From: Acidobacteriota bacterium
GTDB taxonomy: Bacteria > Acidobacteriota > Terriglobia > UBA7540
Direction: 5' to 3'
Assembly (NCBI GenBank): GCA_021838785.1
Contig: JAKCCV010000004.1
Location: 1-64,000 of the forward strand
DNA: 64,000 bases
Positions 1-8,834 of this stretch are shown here, piece after piece. The notes under the pieces are model-generated. The model was given only the letters and a program-made list of their open reading frames with translations, did no database searches and was not told the DNA's origin. The number at the start of each line of letters is the position of its first letter. Within the stretch, counting starts at the first letter, position 1. The position numbers and the translations under genes were made by a program.

Positions 1-90
1 CGCCCCAGTTGTGGCGATAAGTGATCAGCTTGAACTTCTGCCCGCGGAGTGGATGGTGAGGATGGATAACCTCAAAGCTCGTCTCGGCAG
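1..90 (-). pseudogene. DUF5372-like fragment (partial, runs off left edge)
   Basis: The minus strand reads, from about position 90 down to 1, a stretch containing FEVIHPHHPLRG followed by LITYRHNWG. I recognise this pattern from short DUF5372-type proteins that are often found beside transposase genes. No start codon is visible and the gene leaves the window at position 1, so it is partial. It lies head to head with the integrase fragment that follows, which suggests both belong to one decayed insertion element. The family assignment is from memory of the conserved core and is moderately secure; intactness cannot be judged. Confidence 0.4.
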
Positions 91-108
91 GGTCGTTATA
101 TGGTGTAG

Positions 109-336
109 TTGACAGCTTTCGCCAATGGCCGGGTCGAGCGCGCCAACCGTACCCACACGGAGGAGTTCTACGAGGTCACTCCCTTTTCGCTCCCCCTCGC
201 CCAACTCAACCGCGAACTCCTGGCCTGGGAACGAATCTACAACACCGTCCGTCCTCACCAAGCTCTCGGCTACCTCACCCCCCTCGAGTTCCTCATGAAA
301 TCCTCACCCCATAGAAAGGGGCCTAAGTGTCACTAA
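109..336 (+). pseudogene. C-terminal fragment of an IS481/IS3-type integrase transposase
   Basis: The 75-residue frame carries the C-terminal part of a DDE integrase core. It includes NGRVERANRTHTEEFYE, which contains the catalytic-region glutamate of the DDE motif, and ERIYNTVRPHQALGYLTP, the typical tail of IS481/IS3 family transposases. Full-length enzymes have 250-350 residues, and stop codons lie directly upstream in the same frame at positions 22 and 31, so the N-terminal domain and the first two catalytic aspartates are missing. This is a dead element fragment, not a functional transposase. No inverted repeats or target duplication could be recognised. Confidence 0.75.
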
Positions 337-432
337 TCTACTGGACGAGTACACCAGCTTGACAATCCGGCGGCTTTCCGTTAGGTTGCAAAATCGCCGA
401 CATTGCTGACCCCGTGTCGAACGAGAGGGAAA

Positions 433-1248
433 GTGCCCCGTAAACAACTGGTGACGATGACAACAGACTTTGGCGATTCCGACCATTTTGTCGGAACGAT
501 GAAGGGCGTCATTCTCAACATCAACCCTGAAGTGGTCATCGTGGATCTCTGCCACCAGGTCGGGTCTTACGACATCTTTGAGGCGGCCTACACGTTGGCG
601 CAAGCTTACAAATATTTCCCTCATGACACGATTCACCTGGTTGTGGTGGATCCCGGCGTGGGGTCCAACCGGCGGCCTATCCTGGCCCGCACGATGGAGC
701 ACAAGTTCGTCGCGCCGGACAACGGGGCTCTCTCGATGATTTATGAGCGCGAAGAGAACGTCGAGGTTCGTCACATCACCGCCGACCACTATTTTTTGAA
801 CCCGGTCAGCAGCACCTTTCACGGACGCGACATTTTCGCCCCCGTGGTCGGCTGGCTCAGCAAGGGGGTGGAAGCGGACAAGTTCGGCGAAGTCATTACG
901 GACTACGCCAAATTCACTTCACCCAAACCCAAATGGGTGAACGAAACGTTGCTGAAGGGAGTGGTGATTAAGCTCGACAAATTTGGCAACATCATTACCA
1001 ACATCACGCCGGCGGACGTGCCGCAAATTTTTACCGAAAATCCGCCTCCGTTCCGCATGATCCTCAATGGGAATGAAGTCACGCGGCTAAATCTCTCTTA
1101 TTCCATGGGGAAACCGTCGGAGATTTTCGCTATCGTGGGCAGCTCCGGCTTTATCGAGATTTGCACCAACCGCGGCTCGGCGGCCAAAGCGCTGAAGGTG
1201 GCCCGTGGAGTGGAAGTCGCCGTTATACTGGGCGAAAGCCCCGCCTGA
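433..1248 (+). CDS. SAM hydroxide adenosyltransferase / SAM hydrolase family protein (DUF62)
   Basis: This family cleaves S-adenosylmethionine to adenosine and methionine using a water-derived hydroxide, and is related to SAM-dependent fluorinases and chlorinases. The protein opens with TMTTDFGDSDHFVGTMKG and continues with VVVDPGVGS and STFHGRDIFAP, which are the conserved nucleoside-binding and active-site blocks, and has a C-terminal beta-barrel half from about residue 170. The length of 271 aa is normal. I chose the GTG at 433 because GAGAGGG lies just upstream; an in-frame TTG at 403 is possible. The gene stands alone between an IS remnant and a convergent transporter gene. Physiological role is unknown in most bacteria. 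Confidence 0.85.
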   Translation: MPRKQLVTMTTDFGDSDHFVGTMKGVILNINPEVVIVDLCHQVGSYDIFEAAYTLAQAYKYFPHDTIHLVVVDPGVGSNRRPILARTMEHKFVAPDNGALSMIYEREENVEVRHITADHYFLNPVSSTFHGRDIFAPVVGWLSKGVEADKFGEVITDYAKFTSPKPKWVNETLLKGVVIKLDKFGNIITNITPADVPQIFTENPPPFRMILNGNEVTRLNLSYSMGKPSEIFAIVGSSGFIEICTNRGSAAKALKVARGVEVAVILGESPA

Positions 1249-1309
1249 GTCGAGACGGGATGTCGTAGCGGCGCCGAAGCATCCACGCGGGATGCCTTTC
1301 CGCTAGGCT

Positions 1310-2680
1310 TCACGCGCGGAAAGGGGCCATGGGTTGCGGCGCAGAAACCGCGCGAGGAGTTAGTCTCTCGATCTTGACACGCGCGATTCTTCGACCCTTC
1401 ATTTCTAAGATGGTGTAACGACGGGCTTCGAAGATAAGCGACTCGCCGCCACGCGGGATTGCGCCGAGGCGGTAAAGCAGGAAGCCTGCCAACGTCTCAT
1501 AACCGGTGGAGCGGGGCAGCACGATCTTGTAATTTTCGGCAAGTTCGCGGAGCTTGAGCGCGCCGTCCACCACAAGGACCGAGTCGGCCATGGCCAGGAT
1601 CGGTTCGGTACGACGATCGTGTTCGTCCCGAATTTCTCCCACAATTTCTTCCAAGACATCCTGCAGCGTCACCAAGCCCACCAAGGTTCCGAACTCATCC
1701 ACCACCAAGGCTACCTGGGCGCGGCGCCGCCGAGCGTGATCCAGCATGGTGAGCAGGGGCATCGTTTCCGGCACAATCATCGGTTCACGGAGGAAAGTCC
1801 GCGCATCAAAGCGTGCGCTCAGGGGGACGCCGTCACGCAGCCGATCGAACGCGACGCGCAGCAGATCTTTGGCGTGGAGAACGCCTACAATGTGGTCCAT
1901 GGACCCTTCATAGACCGGAATGCGCGAGTGCCCCCGATGAACCATCTGGTCGAGTAAAAAGCCCAAATCTTCCGTCAACGGCAAGCAAGCTATCTGAGGG
2001 CGAGGAACCATAACCTCGCGGACGGAGATGCGATGTAAATCGAAAACACCGCGAATCATCTGTTCCTGTTCCTCTTCGAGCATGCCGCGCTTCCGCAGAG
2101 CGGCCACAATTAACTTGACCTCATCGAGCGTGTGAAGCGGGCCAGTGCCGCCCGCCGCCTTTTTCCCCATCAGTCCCAACACGGCGTCGCTCGTCCGCTC
2201 CAACACCCGGATGGGGTATCGCCCGACGCGGAGGAATAAGTTCATCCACGGCGCAATGGCGAGCGCCGTCGCCTCAGCGCGCTCGTAGGCGATGGCTTTC
2301 GGGACCAACTCACCCAGGACCATCAATATCGTGGTAATTAGGAGAAACGCCACGGCGATTGCTACGACGTGCACGGCCGCATGAGTGGCCGTAGGGGTGA
2401 AGCGGCCGGCAATCAACCGTGCGACAGGAGCTGCCATGAGCTGCTCCCCGACCCACCCCATCAGCACGCTGGCCATCGTGACGCCCAACTGGATGCCGGA
2501 AAAGAGCAATCCCACATCGGACAGCAGGTTGAGGGCCAGGCGGGCTGCCAAGCGGCCCTCCCGCGCCAACTGTTCCAGCCGCGTGCGGCGCACGGTCAGA
2601 AGGGAGTATTCGGCCGCGACAAAGAAACCATTGACACCCGCCAGCAAAACAATTCCGGCTGCCTTGAGGAAAATCCACAC
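1310..2680 (-). CDS. CorC/HlyC-type transporter (CNNM domain, CBS pair)
   Basis: The inner-membrane protein belongs to the CorC/CNNM family, linked to Mg2+/Co2+ efflux and metal homeostasis. The first ~190 residues form a DUF21/CNNM membrane domain with hydrophobic segments (for example at residues 3-25, 58-80 and 95-120). A CBS pair follows, containing VPRPQIACLP and VDEFGTLVGLVTLQDVLEE, and then a C-terminal CorC_HlyC domain. At 456 aa it is full length. The start is a GTG at 2680 with a hydrophobic first helix directly behind it; no strong ribosome-binding site is visible. The specific cation is not decided by sequence. It is convergent with the SAM hydrolase gene. Confidence 0.88.
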   Translation of the reverse strand: MWIFLKAAGIVLLAGVNGFFVAAEYSLLTVRRTRLEQLAREGRLAARLALNLLSDVGLLFSGIQLGVTMASVLMGWVGEQLMAAPVARLIAGRFTPTATHAAVHVVAIAVAFLLITTILMVLGELVPKAIAYERAEATALAIAPWMNLFLRVGRYPIRVLERTSDAVLGLMGKKAAGGTGPLHTLDEVKLIVAALRKRGMLEEEQEQMIRGVFDLHRISVREVMVPRPQIACLPLTEDLGFLLDQMVHRGHSRIPVYEGSMDHIVGVLHAKDLLRVAFDRLRDGVPLSARFDARTFLREPMIVPETMPLLTMLDHARRRRAQVALVVDEFGTLVGLVTLQDVLEEIVGEIRDEHDRRTEPILAMADSVLVVDGALKLRELAENYKIVLPRSTGYETLAGFLLYRLGAIPRGGESLIFEARRYTILEMKGRRIARVKIERLTPRAVSAPQPMAPFRA

Positions 2681-2809
2681 GTCGTTTTCTACCTACCGGG
2701 ATTGTAGTATGGGTTAATCTTGTTGTGTCCCGTCATTCGACTGAGGAAGGATATCGTCCGAGGCATCGCATCCCAGCGCTCCGCAGGATGGAAAGTGGTG
2801 TCTGCAATT

Positions 2810-3049
2810 TCAAACGAGCCGGTATTTTTCCGCGAGAAGGCGCTGGAAACGAGGACGATAGATTAGATCGAAGGCCCGTTCTTTGCCCGGAAACAGGGTT
2901 AGTGCAAACCGGCGGGTAGCCGCAATCATTTCCGAGGCTTCTTCAATGGGCAAATCGCATTGCGCAAGCGTGCTCATCACCAGATTGACGACAACCTGAA
3001 GCCGCCGAATCTTACGAGTTTCCTCTAAAATTTCCGCTTCGGTAGCCAA
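2810..3049 (-). CDS. Conserved hypothetical small protein, 79 aa
   Basis: I do not recognise a named family. The protein is small, helical and charged, with EILEETRKIRRLQVVV near the N terminus and a basic C-terminal region containing FDLIYRPRFQRLLAEK. I chose the TTG at 3049 because AGGGAGG lies four bases upstream and because a TATAAT element at 3098-3093 covers the longer ATG at 3094, which would place that ATG inside the promoter. It is encoded in the same direction as the comEC run but downstream of it by about 165 bp and has its own promoter. Function is unknown. Confidence 0.6.
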   Translation of the reverse strand: MATEAEILEETRKIRRLQVVVNLVMSTLAQCDLPIEEASEMIAATRRFALTLFPGKERAFDLIYRPRFQRLLAEKYRLV

Positions 3050-3092
3050 CGCGCCTCCCTGGCGGCGTTGCAAGCATGAATGCCACCCATCC

Positions 3093-3098
3093 ATTATA
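3093..3098 (-). promoter_or_regulatory. Putative -10 element of the 79-aa gene
   Basis: A perfect TATAAT on the minus strand sits about 45 bases before the TTG start and RBS of the small gene. An A-rich run lies upstream on the same strand (T-run on the plus strand at about 3121-3128), which could act as an UP element. No convincing -35 hexamer is present. Confidence 0.45.
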
Positions 3099-3215
3099 TA
3101 CGGCGCGGCAGTGGTCGCCGGTTTTTTTTGAAATTACACGCCGCCTGCCATTGGCCACAGAAAAGTTAGGCCAGCGATGCCGCGTATCTGCGGTTTCACC
3201 CTGTCCATGAGAAGT

Positions 3216-5855
3216 TTAATGGATGATTCTGAAGTGCTCGCAAGGGTGGTGAACATGGCCAGTTGGCTGCCCTTCAGAGCAAGTCACCGCGATCTTATCT
3301 TGGCCTACGCGCGCCGTGACCGCGCCGTCAAGCGAGGTATCAAAAATCTCGACGGGGCCCCTATCGAGCCCTCTGAAAAGCGAGTCTAAAGGTTGGCGCC
3401 GCCCTCTCATTCTTTGATTCACAATGACCCATTTCGGAATGGCCGAGGCCAATGAGAGCATGACGCTACTGCCAACCCATAGCTCATGATTTGGCCGGCC
3501 GCGCCGAACCGACATTCTTTCGGCTTCTTTTTTGTTTATTGGGTTCAAGACGAGCACGCTCTCATTCCCTTGTTGGATTCGAAGACCCAGCGGTGGTCTT
3601 GGCTGGAAACTGTCGGACGAAGATGCGCCGACCACCATCAGCTTGCTGCCGTCTTGGCGCAACGCTTCGCCCACCGATATCTTCCGGACCTCCATCTTCA
3701 GCCGCCGGGCCCATCGCCTCAGATCGCTCGCGCGGGGTGACGTTGACAAAGAGCTTATCCACAGTTGTTGCGGATCAAAGTTCCTTGCCACAGCGTTCAC
3801 ACCTTGGAGCGTTCCGGGCGTCGTGCCATCCGCCAGCAAAATGTTGAGCCGCTTCAGCCCGCGCGACCAAAGGTATGGGGAAACGATTTCTTCCCCGGGA
3901 TTCCACCGACCCTGGTAGTCGGTCGTCGAGCCCCACGCAACCGGGCTTCCGCAAGCCCCCATCAGCAAGGTCGTCTGATCAGGTAACACCACGAAGGTCG
4001 CCTGGCCGGTTCCGCAGTCCAAGGCCGTCACCTCCAGCACTCCCTTGGGAATTTTGGGGCGGAACGGATAGGTAGCAACCAGAGTGGCCGACACTCCAAA
4101 GGCTAACATCGCCGCCGTAAACATTTTCCGGTGGCGACCCAGTGCCCAGCCCGCCAACCCGAGAGACGCCGCGAAACAGAGCACCACCCCTAGCGGGGGT
4201 CCCGGCACGCGATAGGCGAGCCACCAGGGGCGAAGGGGAACGCGGGTCAGCGCGAAAAGGACCTGCATGATGGCCGCAACACAGCGCGCCGGCCACATTG
4301 CCAATCCCGGCGCGACGGTCGCCAGCATGACGGTCGGAATAGCCGAGGCCAACAACAGCGTCATCACCGGAATAGCGAGGGCATTGAGCCCAATGCCGGC
4401 AAAAGTAATCCAATGAAACAGCTTCGCCATCGGCATCAGCAGACCCATCTGCAACGCCGCCGAAAAGGCGATCAATTCCACAACCCAGATGACCAGCCGC
4501 GCCGGACCCACCACGACCGTATTCACGAGCAGGGGGTGGCGGTCAAAAACAGGAAACTTTTTTTGTAGGGCCTTCTTCAGATCCAACGCTTTCTGGCGTA
4601 GGCGCCCCGGCGCGCCTGTCACCGTGTCCGCGTGAGCGGAATCATCTATCCAGCTCAACGCTCTGCGGTAAGGCTCGGTGGTACGCTCCAAGAGGGGAAC
4701 CACGAACCCGAAGATCAACAAGGCAGCGGAAAACGAGAGCTGGAAACCCGCCTCAAACAACCATGGCGGCCGCCACGCCAGGAGGGCCAGGCCCGCGAAC
4801 CCCACGGCATTCAGCCCTTTGCGGTCACGGTAGAGATAGCGGGCTAACAGGTAGGTGCCAATCATCAGCGAGGCGCGGAGAGTGGCCGCTCGCTGCTCCA
4901 CCAGAACGGCATAGCCTGCAAGAAACAACGCTACCGCCAAGTAGCGGCCGCCTTCTCGAACCCGCAACGCGCGCATCAGGGCCAGCACCAACACGGCAAG
5001 CAAACCGACGTGCAATCCCGAAATCACCAGCAGATGATAGAGTCCCGAGCGGCGAAAGCTCTGGATGGTTTTGGAATCCAGCGACGATCGGTCGCCCACT
5101 AAAACGGCTTTCAATACCGCGCCATCGCGGCCCTGCGCGGACCAGGGTGGATAAAGTTGGTCAATTGCCGCCAAGACACGCTGCCGAATCCATTGCACCA
5201 ACCTTCCACCCACCCACATGCCGTTTCCTGGAAGTTTCTGAACCAGGGAAGGATTTGAGATGTCACCTTCCCAACCGATGTCCTTAATGGACTTGAGCCA
5301 CCAACGGTAATTGAAGGCCCCGGGGTTTTTGTACACTTGCGGGCGGAAGAATTCGACCGGCGCCAGAATTCGATCGCCTGCCTCAAGATGGAGCTCCTGG
5401 GCAGCGGTCCAGGACTGAGACCTCGGGGGGACATAGAGGCGCATTTGAACCCGCCGTCGGATCGGCAGAGTTTGATGTCCCCGCTGCGCGGTGGACACCC
5501 ATGCGTCAAATTCGTATCCCGAAGGGGTTCGCAATGGAGCCGTTAGCACCGTGGCGAGGACGGGAAATTTGTTTCGGCGGCCCGAGTGGCTGGAGGCCAA
5601 ATCCCGCAACCTCCCAGGCGGAAAACGCAAGGGGAAAAGCGCCATGGCAGCGCATCCCGCCAAAGCAAACCCCGTTATCGCCGCAAGGGCGGCAAGTCGC
5701 TGGCGATCGTGGCGCAGCGTCAGCAGCCCCGTCAGCAACATGGCCGAGGCTGCCAGAAGCAGCCCGCCGGCCGCCAGCGGCCCCAAGCGGAGAACGCTCG
5801 CGAGCAGGATGCCTGCCGCCCACGCAGCAGCAATTCCCAGAAGCGGGAAGCGCAT
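3216..5855 (-). CDS. comEC: ComEC/Rec2-family DNA uptake channel with degenerate metallo-beta-lactamase domain
   Basis: ComEC carries single-stranded DNA across the inner membrane during transformation. The 879-aa protein has an N-terminal hydrophobic/OB region (DUF4131, roughly residues 1-190), a large polytopic Competence domain (roughly 230-560, including SGLYHLLVISGLHVGLLAV, the family hallmark) and a C-terminal metallo-beta-lactamase-like domain from about residue 608. In that last domain the expected HxHxDH metal motif is absent: where it should stand, around residue 674, the sequence reads LLADGTTPGTLQGV. The nuclease-like domain is therefore probably not catalytic. The ATG at 5855 lies three bases after the rlmD stop, so the gene is the end of a long minus-strand run. 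Confidence 0.88.
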   Translation of the reverse strand: MRFPLLGIAAAWAAGILLASVLRLGPLAAGGLLLAASAMLLTGLLTLRHDRQRLAALAAITGFALAGCAAMALFPLRFPPGRLRDLASSHSGRRNKFPVLATVLTAPLRTPSGYEFDAWVSTAQRGHQTLPIRRRVQMRLYVPPRSQSWTAAQELHLEAGDRILAPVEFFRPQVYKNPGAFNYRWWLKSIKDIGWEGDISNPSLVQKLPGNGMWVGGRLVQWIRQRVLAAIDQLYPPWSAQGRDGAVLKAVLVGDRSSLDSKTIQSFRRSGLYHLLVISGLHVGLLAVLVLALMRALRVREGGRYLAVALFLAGYAVLVEQRAATLRASLMIGTYLLARYLYRDRKGLNAVGFAGLALLAWRPPWLFEAGFQLSFSAALLIFGFVVPLLERTTEPYRRALSWIDDSAHADTVTGAPGRLRQKALDLKKALQKKFPVFDRHPLLVNTVVVGPARLVIWVVELIAFSAALQMGLLMPMAKLFHWITFAGIGLNALAIPVMTLLLASAIPTVMLATVAPGLAMWPARCVAAIMQVLFALTRVPLRPWWLAYRVPGPPLGVVLCFAASLGLAGWALGRHRKMFTAAMLAFGVSATLVATYPFRPKIPKGVLEVTALDCGTGQATFVVLPDQTTLLMGACGSPVAWGSTTDYQGRWNPGEEIVSPYLWSRGLKRLNILLADGTTPGTLQGVNAVARNFDPQQLWISSLSTSPRASDLRRWARRLKMEVRKISVGEALRQDGSKLMVVGASSSDSFQPRPPLGLRIQQGNESVLVLNPINKKEAERMSVRRGRPNHELWVGSSVMLSLASAIPKWVIVNQRMRGRRQPLDSLFRGLDRGPVEIFDTSLDGAVTARVGQDKIAVTCSEGQPTGHVHHPCEHFRIIH

Positions 5856-5858
5856 GAG

Positions 5859-7208
5859 TTAGCCTGCGGATCGAGCTAGCCGTGCCACACACTCGACGTG
5901 GTAAGTCTGGGGGAAAAAATCGAACAATTCAACCGACTCCAGTTGGTAGCCCTGTCGGACAACAAAGCAGAGGTCCCGTGCCAGGGTCGGAGGATGGCAA
6001 GAAACGTAGCAGATTCGGCGTGGGCGAAGGGTGGCAAGGGGACGCAACACTCCCGGGCCGGCGCCAGTTCGTGGTGGATCCAAGACGACCAGGTCCGGTT
6101 CGCGCCGAGCGTATCGCCGCAGGAAATCCTCCACCCTTTGATTTGAAATCGTGAGGTTGTCGAGCCCTGCGGCCTGCGCATTCCAGGCAAGGTCGCTGGC
6201 TGAAACCTTTTGAGACTCGACCGCGAGCACTTCTCGAAAGGTTCTCGCCAACGGCAAGCTAAACAGCCCCACCCCCGCATAAAGGTCGAGGGCCACCAGC
6301 CCCTTCTCGCCGTCCGTAACGGCCATTATGAGATCAGAGATCAGAAATCGCGACGCTTGAAAAAAAGCTCCCGCGCTGATGCGATACCGAAATGACCCCA
6401 CTTGATAAAGCACCGCGTCATCCCCAGCCACAAGGCGCTCCGGCCCTGCCTCAATGACCACACCGCTCACACGCTCGATTCCCCGCAGTAAGTCCTCCGC
6501 CAGGAGTTTCGCCTCGTTGGTGTGCCGGTCGGCCCGAAGCAGAATGCGCACTCTGCTATCTTGATCATCGGCTAGCAAACTGACCTCCCGATAATCGCCC
6601 AGGCGACGACGCCACGCCGGTTGGTTGAGCTGTTCGAGCGTGCGGTTCAGCAGTGGAGAGAGAATCTTGCACCGCTCAATCGAAACCAAGTGATGGGATT
6701 CAGCCTGAAAAAATCCGATGGCCACATCGGCGGAGTCGGTGCGCTCAACCTTCAGTTCGCCTTGGTTGCGACAATGCCATGGCTCATCTTGGTGAATTTT
6801 TATGGGTCTATCCCACGGGATCTTTCCAATGTGGCGGAGGGTCTCCCGCACAATTTCTACCTTCCAGCGGACCTGGTCCGGATAGGCAAGGTGCTGGTAA
6901 TGGCAACCTCCGCATGTGTTGAAGTAAGGGCAAGGCGGCTGGACGCGGTTGGCGGCCGGAATAAGGATCTGGACTGCGCGCGCCCGCACAACACCCTTGA
7001 CCACGCCCACCGTTTCAACCAGCGCCGTTTCGCCCGGCAGCGCGCCGGTGACCAAAAAAGTCTGGCCCTGGGCGTGGGCCAGAGCCTTGCCGCCGTACAC
7101 GAGTTTGTGAGGTCTCAACTCGAAGCTCATGGACGCGCTCTCGGCTGCTGGCGCTGGTGGTCTTGACCCCTTGGCCTTTCCGAGTCGCCATTCTCGGCCA
7201 TCGGTCAA
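5859..7208 (-). CDS. rlmD: RlmD/RumA-like 23S rRNA (uracil-5-)-methyltransferase
   Basis: This SAM-dependent enzyme makes 5-methyluridine in 23S rRNA. A TRAM-like N-terminal domain is followed by the iron-sulfur cysteine motif CPYFNTCGGCHYQHL. The Rossmann methyltransferase core contains LDLYAGVGLFSLPLA, then DPPRTGAG, and the catalytic cysteine in YVSCHPPTLARD. Length 449 aa. The TTG at 7208 overlaps the TGA of the upstream gene, giving translational coupling; an internal ATG at residue 27 (MSFELRPHK, position 7130) is an alternative start nearer the family norm. Exact target uridine (747 or 1939) and hence RlmC/RlmD/RlmCD naming cannot be settled from sequence alone. Confidence 0.85.
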   Translation of the reverse strand: MTDGREWRLGKAKGSRPPAPAAESASMSFELRPHKLVYGGKALAHAQGQTFLVTGALPGETALVETVGVVKGVVRARAVQILIPAANRVQPPCPYFNTCGGCHYQHLAYPDQVRWKVEIVRETLRHIGKIPWDRPIKIHQDEPWHCRNQGELKVERTDSADVAIGFFQAESHHLVSIERCKILSPLLNRTLEQLNQPAWRRRLGDYREVSLLADDQDSRVRILLRADRHTNEAKLLAEDLLRGIERVSGVVIEAGPERLVAGDDAVLYQVGSFRYRISAGAFFQASRFLISDLIMAVTDGEKGLVALDLYAGVGLFSLPLARTFREVLAVESQKVSASDLAWNAQAAGLDNLTISNQRVEDFLRRYARREPDLVVLDPPRTGAGPGVLRPLATLRPRRICYVSCHPPTLARDLCFVVRQGYQLESVELFDFFPQTYHVECVARLARSAG

Positions 7209-7921
7209 AGATAAAACAGGCTCAGACGCGGAACGCGGTAGTGTTCAAATAGGCGTTTTTTGAGATATTGCCGCTCGAGCGCTTCAAGCTGGGAAGCACT
7301 CATCTTGCTTCGGGCGGCGGCAAGTTCGTGGTCAACCTCCGCCCGCGCCTTAACCAGCCATTCCACCGGCGCGGCCCGCGTCATGGCGGCAGCGGCTTTC
7401 TCTTCTAGCGCTGTCAAGTGCCACTCGAGTTCTTCCAGGTCTTCAGTCGGCTGAGCGTCAATATCCGCCGCGATGTTTGCCAGCGCGCGCGCGCATTCGG
7501 CGAGGTCGGCGGCAAGAACATCCTGTCCGTTCTGTTGCACGGCCGCCGTTGCCACGGCGAGCGCCTGTTGGTTGCGGCGCAAATAGTCCAAAACCATGCC
7601 GGGCGGAAAGGCAGGCTCACCCGTCGGCTGCGGCGATTTCAGCTCGCCCCCTTGCGCAGCCGCGACACGCATCTCTTCTGCCGCCCGCAGCACTTCCTGC
7701 GAGCAATAGGCAAGGCTATTGATTTTCTGATATCTTCGCGGCTTCTTCGCAAATTTCGCAAACGCGCGGTCAATGCCGAGCAGCACAGCCTCGAGTGGAA
7801 TCTCAGCTTCCTTCCACGCCTCAATCAGAGCCCAATCAAGCGTTGAAAGAAGCGAAGGCGTGCCACGGGCGCGCCGGAATTGCTCTTCAATTTCGGTAAA
7901 ATAATTAAAGTAATTCTCCAC
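7205..7921 (-). CDS. Conserved hypothetical protein, 238 aa
   Basis: No named domain is recognised. The protein begins MENYFNYFTEIEEQFRRARG, is rich in alanine, glutamate and arginine, and is predicted to be helical with a coiled-coil-like C-terminal half (about residues 165-225). It has no signal peptide or membrane segment, so it is probably cytoplasmic. The GTG start at 7921 has GGAAG upstream. Its last codons overlap the rlmD start, and it follows coaX by 46 bases, so it is co-transcribed with housekeeping genes. The first half has the look of a DnaD/replication-associated helical protein, but I would not assign that. Confidence 0.7.
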   Translation of the reverse strand: MENYFNYFTEIEEQFRRARGTPSLLSTLDWALIEAWKEAEIPLEAVLLGIDRAFAKFAKKPRRYQKINSLAYCSQEVLRAAEEMRVAAAQGGELKSPQPTGEPAFPPGMVLDYLRRNQQALAVATAAVQQNGQDVLAADLAECARALANIAADIDAQPTEDLEELEWHLTALEEKAAAAMTRAAPVEWLVKARAEVDHELAAARSKMSASQLEALERQYLKKRLFEHYRVPRLSLFYL

Positions 7922-7967
7922 GACTTCCGCGCTCGCTCGGGCTTCATACGGAGCGGGGCCGACGTAT

Positions 7968-8834
7968 TCATGCCTGCTTACGTCGGTTTGCGGCGAGGTG
8001 GCGCTCGTAAATGATGCGCAACCCTTCCAACGTCAAGGCGGGGTCAATGGTCGGCTTAAATCGAGAAGCGCCTGCTACTAGGGTTGCCTGCCCACCCGTC
8101 GCGACGACGCGCATTTTTTCTCCCAGCGCCGCTTTGAGCCGATCGAGCAAACCGTCCATCATGCCGATCGCCCCATAGAACAGCCCTGCCTGTATGCTCG
8201 AAACGGTGTTGGTGCCGATGGCCCGGCCCGGATCTCGAATCTCGACCCGCGGCAGGCGCGCGGCCCGCGTGAAAAGGGCCTCAGCCGAGATGCCCAGGCC
8301 GGGACAAATCGCTCCGCCCAAATATTCCCCTTTCTCCGAGATCGCATCAAACGTGATGGCCGTTCCAAAGTCCACCACCACGCAGGGGCCGCCATATTTC
8401 TCAAACGCGGCCACACTGTTGGCGATTCGATCAGCTCCCACCTCCTGCGGATTATCGTAATGGATGGCCATCCCAGTGCGTGTTCCAGGCCCTAAAAATA
8501 CGGCCGCGACTCCGAAGTATTTTTGCGTCATTTCTTCAATCACGGGGTTGACCGGCGGCACCACGCTAGAAACCATCACCGCATCAATCGAATCGGGCGC
8601 TAATCGTTTGGCTGAAAAGAGATTGCGCGTGAGGATGCCCATTTCGTCGGCGGTCACCTCGCGACAGGTGGAGAGCCTCCATTGGGCCTTCAACACGCGT
8701 CCCTCATAGACACCCAGCACCGTATGCGTGTTTCCTACGTCCATGACAAGAAGCATCGAGTCAACGCTCTCTTTGTCGGCGTCGCCCGCCGACTGAGCCA
8801 AGGCACCCTCGTGGGCCGGCCGATTCCCTTTCAT
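7968..8834 (-). CDS. coaX: Type III pantothenate kinase
   Basis: CoaX phosphorylates pantothenate in the first step of coenzyme A synthesis. The ASKHA-fold signature MLLVMDVGNTHTVLGVYEG marks the phosphate-binding loop; VGADRIANSVAA and VVDFGTAITFD follow, the latter holding catalytic aspartate. The ATG at 8834 overlaps the birA stop (ATGA) and has GGAG five bases upstream, so I use it, but the typical family start is the internal ATG at 8756 (residue 27), and the first 26 residues are not conserved-looking. CoaX beside birA is a common arrangement in bacteria with type III kinases. Confidence 0.92.
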   Translation of the reverse strand: MKGNRPAHEGALAQSAGDADKESVDSMLLVMDVGNTHTVLGVYEGRVLKAQWRLSTCREVTADEMGILTRNLFSAKRLAPDSIDAVMVSSVVPPVNPVIEEMTQKYFGVAAVFLGPGTRTGMAIHYDNPQEVGADRIANSVAAFEKYGGPCVVVDFGTAITFDAISEKGEYLGGAICPGLGISAEALFTRAARLPRVEIRDPGRAIGTNTVSSIQAGLFYGAIGMMDGLLDRLKAALGEKMRVVATGGQATLVAGASRFKPTIDPALTLEGLRIIYERHLAANRRKQA

